5,725 nucleotides of DNA from the NCBI GenBank assembly GCA_004028495.1, contig MTKS01000121.1:1-5725 (forward strand), read 5' to 3'. Position 1 is the stretch's first letter; every line of letters begins with the position of its first letter. Below are positions 1 through 4,808 of the stretch, in pieces. The notes below the pieces were generated by a model, which saw nothing but the letters and a program-made list of their open reading frames with translations, did not search any database and had not been told where the DNA came from. This DNA is from Candidatus Electrothrix marina (lineage in GTDB: Bacteria; Desulfobacterota; Desulfobulbia; Desulfobulbales; Desulfobulbaceae). Both the position numbers and the translations under genes were made by a program.

Positions 1-149
1 ATGTAGGATATGGTAATGTCGAAAAAAGATATTATCAGCTCGTTAAATTGCTTGAGCGGTTTTATCGGAAGAAAAGAATAGAAGGGATTGAGGAAATTCG
101 AATGGATTATCATGAGGGCCGTATTCTTGTGGCTAGGTCGGAACCGTAG
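1..149 (+). CDS. ftsQ: Cell division protein FtsQ, C-terminal end (5' truncated)
   Basis: This is the 3' end of a gene entering from the left edge. The reading frame begins at base 3 and gives 48 residues before a TAG at 147-149. The fragment starts VGYGNVEKRYYQLVKLLERF and ends with a beta strand (GRILVARSEP). FtsQ/DivIB is a bitopic inner membrane protein whose periplasmic POTRA and beta domains connect the FtsZ ring to the septal peptidoglycan synthases through FtsL and FtsB. The call rests on two things: the position immediately upstream of ftsA, which is the standard dcw order, and the fit of the tail to the end of the FtsQ beta domain (a 'kyxxLxxLLxxL' helix, a spacer, then a 'I-x-x-I-R-x-D ... 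GRILVR' strand pair). The fragment is too short to check the transmembrane or POTRA parts. The stop lies 3 bases before the ftsA ATG, so the two genes are probably translationally coupled. Confidence 0.8.
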   Translation, partial: VGYGNVEKRYYQLVKLLERFYRKKRIEGIEEIRMDYHEGRILVARSEP

Positions 150-152
150 GCG

Positions 153-1454
153 ATGTGCGCAATGGAAGAGCTGGATATAAAGGTTGCTGCTGAAACGGAA
201 GAAACAGAGCAGCCTCAAGAAACCAAGACAGTTGAACCGCCGAGCTGCGGGACCGGAGAATTGGTTGCCGGTCTGGACATCGGTACCACCAAGATCTGCG
301 CTGTTATAGGCGAGGTTTTTGAAGACGGCTGTGTGAACATCATCGGGGTGGGAACAGCCGCATCTTCAGGAATGAAAAAAGGCGTGGTTGTCAATATTGA
401 ATCAACGGTCAAAGCGATTCGTCAAGCCATTGACAGTGCCTCGGATATGGCCGGCTGTGATATTGAGACCGTGTATGTCGGTATTGCCGGAACTCATATA
501 AAGGGCTTTAATTCTCCCGGAATTATCGCTATTAATAATGAGCAGATCAGGCAGAAAGAAATCCAGGCGGTTATTCACGCAGCCCAGACCGTCAAGATCT
601 CGGATAACCAACAGATCATTCATGTCCTGCCGCAGGAGTACATGGTTGATGATCATACCGGTATTCAGAATCCGCTGGGAATGACCGGGGTTCGTCTGGC
701 AACCAATGTTCATATTGTGACCGCTGATGTGACCTCCTTGCATAATCTGGTCACCAGTTGCAGTCGGGCCGGATTGAACGTCGCCGAGGTGGTTCTGGAG
801 TCCGTGGCCTCTTCTCGGGCCGTGTTGACTTCCGATGAGATGGAATTGGGCGTGGCTCTGCTGGATATCGGCGGCGGCACCACGGATCTGGCTGTTTTCT
901 GCAACGGCACCATTAAGTATACCTGGGAGCTGGCCTTAGGCGGCAATAATCTGACCAATGATCTTTCTGTGGGCTTACGTACACCCTTGCAGGAAGCGGA
1001 AATGCTGAAGTATAAATACGGCGGAGCCGTCTCTTCCCTGGTCAAGGAGAATCACATTATTGAGGTGCCCACGGTCGGCGATCGCAAGGCCCGTAAGGTT
1101 TCGCAGAGGGTGATGGTTGAAATCCTGGAGGCCCGAATGGAAGAAATTCTTCAGGTGGTGAATAAGAAAATCTGCGGTTCCGGTTATAGAAACCGAATTA
1201 ATGCGGGAATGGTCATTACCGGCGGCACAGCCTTGCTGGCCAATGTGGTCGATATGGCTGAGCAGGTTTTTGATATGCCGGTACGGGTCAGCTTCCCTCG
1301 GGGCGTCGGCGGAAGGATAGAAGATGTTGAATCTCCGCGTTGTACGACTGCGGTGGGGCTTGTTTTATACGGCTGTAATGATAAGGAAATTGTGCCGGTC
1401 GAGCATGACGGTGTTGTGAGCAGGCTGCGGAGTTTTTTGAAAAATATTATTTAG
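153..1454 (+). CDS. ftsA: Cell division protein FtsA, actin-like FtsZ membrane tether
   Basis: The protein has 433 residues, slightly longer than typical FtsA (about 410-420). It is an actin/Hsp70-fold ATPase that anchors FtsZ filaments to the inner membrane and recruits later division proteins. The phosphate-1 motif GLDIGTTK is at residues 40-47. The FtsA-specific 1C (SHS2) region spans roughly 120-200. Phosphate-2 LDIGGGTTDLAVF is at 237-249, and the adenosine motif GMVITGGTALL at 352-362. The last residues, GVVSRLRSFLKNII, form the expected amphipathic membrane-targeting helix. Residues 1-36 are an acidic, Glu-rich extension before the first conserved strand. The start is uncertain between ATG 153 (chosen; 3 bases after the ftsQ stop) and ATG 162. 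Neither has a strong ribosome binding site (only a TAGG at 147-150), which fits coupling to ftsQ translation. ftsZ follows after 117 bases. The identity is secure; only the start is open. Confidence 0.97.
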   Translation: MCAMEELDIKVAAETEETEQPQETKTVEPPSCGTGELVAGLDIGTTKICAVIGEVFEDGCVNIIGVGTAASSGMKKGVVVNIESTVKAIRQAIDSASDMAGCDIETVYVGIAGTHIKGFNSPGIIAINNEQIRQKEIQAVIHAAQTVKISDNQQIIHVLPQEYMVDDHTGIQNPLGMTGVRLATNVHIVTADVTSLHNLVTSCSRAGLNVAEVVLESVASSRAVLTSDEMELGVALLDIGGGTTDLAVFCNGTIKYTWELALGGNNLTNDLSVGLRTPLQEAEMLKYKYGGAVSSLVKENHIIEVPTVGDRKARKVSQRVMVEILEARMEEILQVVNKKICGSGYRNRINAGMVITGGTALLANVVDMAEQVFDMPVRVSFPRGVGGRIEDVESPRCTTAVGLVLYGCNDKEIVPVEHDGVVSRLRSFLKNII

Positions 1455-1464
1455 TACTGGAAAA

Positions 1465-1506
1465 GATTCTATGACAGCTTTATAGTAAAACTGTTAAAAA
1501 AGAATC
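1465..1506 (+). promoter_or_regulatory. Long imperfect inverted repeat in the ftsA-ftsZ gap (possible mRNA hairpin)
   Basis: Three nested complementary segments form one hairpin. GATTCT (1465-1470) pairs with AGAATC (1501-1506). TGACAG (1472-1477) pairs with CTGTTA (1491-1496) with one G-U. TTTA (1479-1482) pairs with TAAA (1486-1489) around a 3-base loop. The interruptions are a C/A mismatch (1478/1490) and an asymmetric internal loop (A1471 against AAAA 1497-1500). That gives 16 pairs in 42 bases. The stem is AT-rich and has no T-run after it, so it does not look like an intrinsic terminator. It could be a processing or stability element that sets the FtsA:FtsZ ratio, or a dyad bound by a regulator. 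The function is inferred; the pairing is directly visible. Confidence 0.5.
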
Positions 1507-1559
1507 ATCGTATTATACCATAATTTAATTATTTGATTTGCTGCGGGAGCAAAATGCTT

Positions 1560-1570
1560 GAGGGGGAAGG
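1560..1570 (+). promoter_or_regulatory. Ribosome binding site of ftsZ (decides the start)
   Basis: The purine tract GAGGGGGAAGG lies just before ATG 1572. Its GAGG part ends 8 bases from the ATG, a good Shine-Dalgarno distance. The reading frame is open further upstream, with possible starts TTG 1533 and ATG 1554. ATG 1554 is preceded by GGGAG at 1545-1549, only 4 bases away. ATG 1584 has no such site. The 1572 start also gives an N-terminus of normal FtsZ length. Confidence 0.7.
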
Positions 1571-1571
1571 C

Positions 1572-2780
1572 ATGTCATATAGAATGGCAGAAGAAGAATC
1601 AGTGGCGACTATCAAGGTGGTCGGTGTCGGCGGCGGCGGGGGTAATGCCATTAACACCATGGTCGATAATCGGCTTACCGGCGTCCAGTTTATTGCCGCC
1701 AATACTGATATGCAGGCTCTGGAAAACTCAAAAGCGGATATTCGTATCCAGCTGGGGCCGACGATTACCAAAGGCATGGGAGCCGGGGCTGATCCGTCTA
1801 TGGGACGGGATGCGGCCCAGGAAAGTCTTGATGATCTGGCTAACGCGCTCTCTGATGCGGATATGGTTTTTGTCACCGCCGGTCTCGGCGGAGGTACCGG
1901 TACAGGAGCCGCACCGATTATCGCCCGGCTCAGTAAAGAGCAGGGTGCTCTGACGGTTGCCGTTGTCACCAAGCCTTTTTATTTTGAAGCAAAAAAGCGC
2001 ATGCATAACGCCGAGGCCGGTTGGGAGGAGCTGAAGAAAAACTCCGATACCATTATCACGGTACCCAATGACCGTCTGTTGGGCCTCATGCAAAAGAATT
2101 CCACCTTGGTCGATATGATGAAGATGGTGGATGATGTGCTGTTGCAGGCTGTCAAGGGGATTACCGATCTCATTAATCTGCCCGGCCATATCAATGTGGA
2201 CTTTGCGGATTTGAAGACCGTTATGAAGGAAGTCGGTCCGGCAATCATGGGTTCGGGTTCGGCTTCAGGAGAGAATCGCGCCAGCGAGGCCGCCAAGCGG
2301 GCTATTGACAACCAGCTGCTGGAAGATGTGGGGATTGACGGTGCCCTGGGCATTCTGATCAATATCTCCGCGACCAGCTCCTTGACCATGGGCGAGTTCA
2401 TGGAAGCATCCGCCCTGATTCAGGAAAAGGCCCACGAAGATGCCAATATTATCATCGGCGCCCTGTTTGATGACAACATGGGTGATGAGTTGCGTGTGAC
2501 CGTGATTGCCACGGGGATTGCTAATTACGAGGATTCCGCTGATACGATTTCCGAGTTTGACGTGGTTGGTCGTGCCGGCAGCAAAAAGGTGAAGACGCTC
2601 CATGTGACCGAAAAGAGGGGGCTTGATTTGGAACGTCCTCCGCATAATCAGCCGATGAGCTTTGCCCGCCCTAATCCGGTACCCAAGGGATTACGTCCCA
2701 TGCCCACACCGATTTTTGATGAGCAGAATGATCTGGCTGAATGGGATGAACCTGCGTATATCCGGAAAAAAGCAAATTAA
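1572..2780 (+). CDS. ftsZ: Cell division protein FtsZ, tubulin-like GTPase
   Basis: The protein has 402 residues from ATG 1572, the usual size. FtsZ polymerises with GTP into the midcell ring that scaffolds the cytoplasmic side of the divisome. The nucleotide-binding glycine loop GVGGGGGNAINTM is at residues 18-30. The tubulin signature GGGTGTG is at 106-112, followed by AAPIIA. PNDRLL is at 165-170. The catalytic T7 loop is at 202-214 (NLPGHINVDFADL), with the expected N208, D210 and D213, so GTPase activity should be intact. The globular core ends near residue 320 (IATGIANYE). A linker of about 70 residues, rich in Pro, Arg and Asn towards its end, leads to the conserved C-terminal peptide WDEPAYIRKKAN (391-402), which binds FtsA and other partners. 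The gene follows ftsA after 117 bases and has its own good ribosome binding site, as expected for a protein needed in larger amounts than FtsA. It shows no unusual substitutions. Confidence 0.98.
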   Translation: MSYRMAEEESVATIKVVGVGGGGGNAINTMVDNRLTGVQFIAANTDMQALENSKADIRIQLGPTITKGMGAGADPSMGRDAAQESLDDLANALSDADMVFVTAGLGGGTGTGAAPIIARLSKEQGALTVAVVTKPFYFEAKKRMHNAEAGWEELKKNSDTIITVPNDRLLGLMQKNSTLVDMMKMVDDVLLQAVKGITDLINLPGHINVDFADLKTVMKEVGPAIMGSGSASGENRASEAAKRAIDNQLLEDVGIDGALGILINISATSSLTMGEFMEASALIQEKAHEDANIIIGALFDDNMGDELRVTVIATGIANYEDSADTISEFDVVGRAGSKKVKTLHVTEKRGLDLERPPHNQPMSFARPNPVPKGLRPMPTPIFDEQNDLAEWDEPAYIRKKAN

Positions 2781-2856
2781 TATTTTCTTTTCCTTTTTGC
2801 GGACTGCATTGCGTGTTCCCGTTCTGCGCATGATTTGCCGTTAGTATTTTTTTGTT

Positions 2857-4587
2857 GTGCACCCCCTGCTTACAACAGAGATCGGAACAGTCCGCAAGAA
2901 ATGGAAGGGCCGCTTACCGGTGGCTCTTCTTTATCCCAATACCTACCCTCTTGCTGTCTCCAATCTCGGATTTCAGCTTCTTTATCGCCTGCTGAACACT
3001 TCGGAAGAGATCGTCTGCGAGCGTTTTGTCTATCCTCAAGAGCGGGAGCCCTTCCGTTCCTTGGAATCCGGTCGTCCTTTGGCGGATTTTCCCCTTGTTT
3101 TCGGATCAATCAGTTTTGAACATGATTATGCCCATCTGACGGCTATGTTGGCTGCCGGAGGTGTGGCCCCCTATGCGGCAGACAGACCCGGGGAGATTGC
3201 ACCGGGCAGTCCCCTTGTGGTGCTCGGCGGGGTGGGCGTTTTTATGAACCCTGAGCCCTTGGCCTTATTTGCCGACCTGATGGTGATCGGTGAGGCTGAG
3301 CCGGTGCTGCCCCGGCTGCTGCCTGCATTGGCCGGATTGACTGATCGGCATCAGCTGACAGAAATCGGGGCAACAATCCCTGGCTGCTATATTCCGTCAG
3401 CATATAGTTTCAGGTATGACAGCGACGGGCGGGTGCGTGAGATTTCGGCCAGTGAGGGCTTGCCACAGCAGGTACGTCGGGTTGCTTTGGAGAAAAGCGA
3501 TCAGGCAGCCCATTCCGAAATCCTGTCTCCTGAGGCTGAACTGGGAATGTACATGACCGAGTTGGGGCGAGGATGCAGCCGTGGCTGTCGTTTTTGCGCA
3601 GCCGGTTTTATTTATCGTCCTCCTCGACCCTGGTCGGCTGAGGCGGTGTTGGACGGTCTTGCCCGGCGTCCTCCCGAGGTGGATCGAGTCGGGCTGCTGG
3701 GGATGGAAATGGCTGACTCGGAACTCCTGGATCGTATTTCTGGCTTTTTGCAGGCCAGTGCCTGTTCGCTCTCCTTTTCCTCATTACGAGCAGACCGGAT
3801 TTCTCCTCGATTACTTGAACTCCTTTCTCATTCCGGCCTGAAATCGGTTGCCATTGCTCCGGATGGTTGTTCGGAGCGATTACGAGGTGTTATCAATAAA
3901 GGGCTTTCAGAAGATGATCTGATTGCAGCGGCTGTCGCTCTGGTAGATGCCGGTATCTACACCCTGAAGCTCTATGTCATGGTCGGGCTGCCTACGGAAA
4001 CCGAACAGGATTTGGCAGAGTTTGTTCGGCTTGTTCAGAAAATCCGACAAGAGATCCTGCCCATCGGGCAAAAGAAAGGACGCCTCTGCGAACTGATTCT
4101 CTCGGTAAACTCCTTTGTCCCCAAACCGTGGACACCGTTTCAATATCTTTCCTTTGGCGGACAGGAAAGAGGCCGAGCCATGCAGGATCGGGACTGTACG
4201 GCGGCGGTGCTCAACCTGAAGAAGAAGATTAAATATCTGAAAAAATCTTTTGCCAAGGTAGATAATCTGCATATCAAGGTTGATCGACCGGATAAGGTGT
4301 TGGCTCAGGCGGTGTTTTCACGAGCGGATCGCCGTATCGGGCCTGCCTTGCTTGATATAGGTATGGGGAAGGCGACCTTTAAACAGGCTATGAAGAAACA
4401 TAACCTTTCCTCCTGGCAATATGCGGTTCGCCCGAGGGAAGATGATGAATTGTTCTGCTGGCAGGTGGTTGATCAGGGTATTCAAGCGGGGTATCTTGTC
4501 AAGGAGCTGGAGCGTTCTTTGGCAGGCCAAAGCACTCCGCCCTGTGACCCGAGTCTCTGTCGCCGTTGCGGGGTGTGCGGGGAGTAA
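2857..4587 (+). CDS. Radical SAM protein with N-terminal B12-binding-like domain
   Basis: The protein has 576 residues. Residues 20-160 look like a Rossmann-type B12-binding-like domain: strand PVALLYPNTY, then SNLGFQLLY at 35-43, VLGGVGVFMNPEPL at 122-135, and IGEAEPVLPRLL at 144-155. It lacks the DxHxxG motif that ligates cobalt in methionine-synthase-type domains. The radical-SAM core begins with RGCSRGCRFCAAGFIYRPPR (238-257), where C240, C244 and C247 form a CX3CX2C motif for the [4Fe-4S] cluster that cleaves S-adenosylmethionine. Other core motifs are IAPDGCSERLRGVINKG (333-349), MVGLPTETEQDL (375-386) and NSFVPKPWTPFQY (418-430). The C-terminus carries a second cluster, C563-C568-C571-C574 (CX4CX2CX2C), a possible extra Fe-S or zinc site. 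The only near start is GTG 2857, since a TAG lies in frame at 2842. It has no clear ribosome binding site, but its N-terminus (TEIGTVRKKWKGRL) fits the family. The domain order resembles the TIGR03960-type B12-binding/radical-SAM proteins. The substrate is unknown. It starts 76 bases after ftsZ and may be co-transcribed with it. Confidence 0.9.
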   Translation: MHPLLTTEIGTVRKKWKGRLPVALLYPNTYPLAVSNLGFQLLYRLLNTSEEIVCERFVYPQEREPFRSLESGRPLADFPLVFGSISFEHDYAHLTAMLAAGGVAPYAADRPGEIAPGSPLVVLGGVGVFMNPEPLALFADLMVIGEAEPVLPRLLPALAGLTDRHQLTEIGATIPGCYIPSAYSFRYDSDGRVREISASEGLPQQVRRVALEKSDQAAHSEILSPEAELGMYMTELGRGCSRGCRFCAAGFIYRPPRPWSAEAVLDGLARRPPEVDRVGLLGMEMADSELLDRISGFLQASACSLSFSSLRADRISPRLLELLSHSGLKSVAIAPDGCSERLRGVINKGLSEDDLIAAAVALVDAGIYTLKLYVMVGLPTETEQDLAEFVRLVQKIRQEILPIGQKKGRLCELILSVNSFVPKPWTPFQYLSFGGQERGRAMQDRDCTAAVLNLKKKIKYLKKSFAKVDNLHIKVDRPDKVLAQAVFSRADRRIGPALLDIGMGKATFKQAMKKHNLSSWQYAVRPREDDELFCWQVVDQGIQAGYLVKELERSLAGQSTPPCDPSLCRRCGVCGE

Positions 4588-4649
4588 AAATAAAGGATTT
4601 TAAGTGCTTGATGATCGTTGCTGCCGTTCTGCTTTATCCACGCATTTTC

Positions 4650-4678
4650 TTGACAAAAGAGGCGGTAGATTTTAGGAT
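4650..4678 (+). promoter_or_regulatory. Sigma70-type promoter for the omptin-like gene
   Basis: A perfect -35 box TTGACA (4650-4655) is followed by a 17-base spacer and TAGGAT (4673-4678), which matches the TATAAT consensus at 4 of 6 positions. Transcription would begin near 4685, leaving an untranslated leader of about 124 bases before ATG 4809. The box quality and exact 17-base spacing make this the best promoter candidate in the window. It suggests that the outer membrane gene is expressed independently of the division genes. Confidence 0.7.
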
Positions 4679-4704
4679 AGCGAAAGAACAGGGCCTTGAT
4701 GGAA

Positions 4705-4719
4705 AGGGCTGTCAGCCCT
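4705..4719 (+). repeat. Short GC-rich palindrome in the omptin-like leader
   Basis: AGGGCTGTCAGCCCT reads as AGGGC-TGTCA-GCCCT, a 5-bp stem with a 5-base loop. No T-run follows, so it is not a terminator. The AGCCCT arm could also pair with the AGGGC at 4752-4756, so alternative folds are possible. The role is unknown. Confidence 0.45.
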
Positions 4720-4733
4720 CTGAAAGTTCATAT

Positions 4734-4770
4734 GTTTTGTCGAGTTTTGTCAGGGCCGGATCGGCAAAAC
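4734..4770 (+). repeat. Direct GTTTTGTC repeats with an opposing GGCAAAAC arm
   Basis: GTTTTGTC occurs at 4734-4741 and again at 4744-4751, exactly 10 bases (about one helical turn) apart. GGCAAAAC at 4763-4770 is complementary to both with one G-U pair. In RNA it can therefore form an 8-bp stem with the second copy (11-base loop) or with the first (21-base loop). The structure lies 23 bases before the ribosome binding site. It could be a leader hairpin affecting stability or translation, or a DNA site for a dimeric regulator acting downstream of the promoter. The repeats are seen directly; the function is inference. Confidence 0.5.
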
Positions 4771-4793
4771 GAATGTGTCCTTAAAGAAGAAAA

Positions 4794-4801
4794 GGAAGGA
4801 G
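4794..4801 (+). promoter_or_regulatory. Strong ribosome binding site of the omptin-like gene
   Basis: GGAAGGAG sits 7 bases before ATG 4809 inside a purine-rich stretch. It fixes the start and suggests efficient translation, as expected for an abundant envelope protein. Confidence 0.8.
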
Positions 4802-4808
4802 AAGAACA

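Larger units (their letters stand above)
4588..4808 (+). other. Intergenic region holding the promoter and leader of the omptin-like gene
   Basis: This 221-base gap is the longest in the window. It holds a sigma70-type promoter (4650-4678), a leader of about 124 bases with a short palindrome (4705-4719), a pair of direct repeats and an opposing inverted copy (4734-4770), and a strong ribosome binding site (4794-4801). I see no hairpin plus T-run after the radical-SAM stop, so where transcription from upstream ends is unclear. A short open frame from ATG 4611 to 4784 lacks a ribosome binding site at good distance and overlaps the promoter, so I do not call it a gene. Confidence 0.6.

Noticed and set aside
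1471..1499. ATGACA-17-TTAAAA as a promoter for ftsZ.
   Set aside because: The -10 box is poor and the elements lie inside the inverted repeat, which explains the sequence better. AT-rich gaps give such matches by chance.
1728..2401. Long open frames on the minus strand within ftsZ, and similar ones within ftsA and the radical-SAM gene.
   Set aside because: They lie wholly inside genes with clear family motifs on the + strand, have no ribosome binding sites or recognisable domains, and have the look of codon-bias shadows.
2807..2853. Possible terminator after ftsZ: CAT(T)GCG / CGCATG stem followed by a T-run.
   Set aside because: The stem has only 6 pairs with a bulge and a 13-base loop, and the T-run (2847-2853) begins 14 bases after it. 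This is too weak and too far apart for an intrinsic terminator.
4705..4719. AGGGCTGTCAGCCCT as a terminator of the radical-SAM transcript.
   Set aside because: The stem is only 5 bp, no T-run follows, and it lies downstream of the promoter for the next gene.
4611..4784. Short open frame of 57 codons with a hydrophobic beginning (MIVAAVLLYP).
   Set aside because: It has no ribosome binding site at a useful distance, overlaps the promoter and the leader repeats, and its later part shows no domain-like or conserved pattern.
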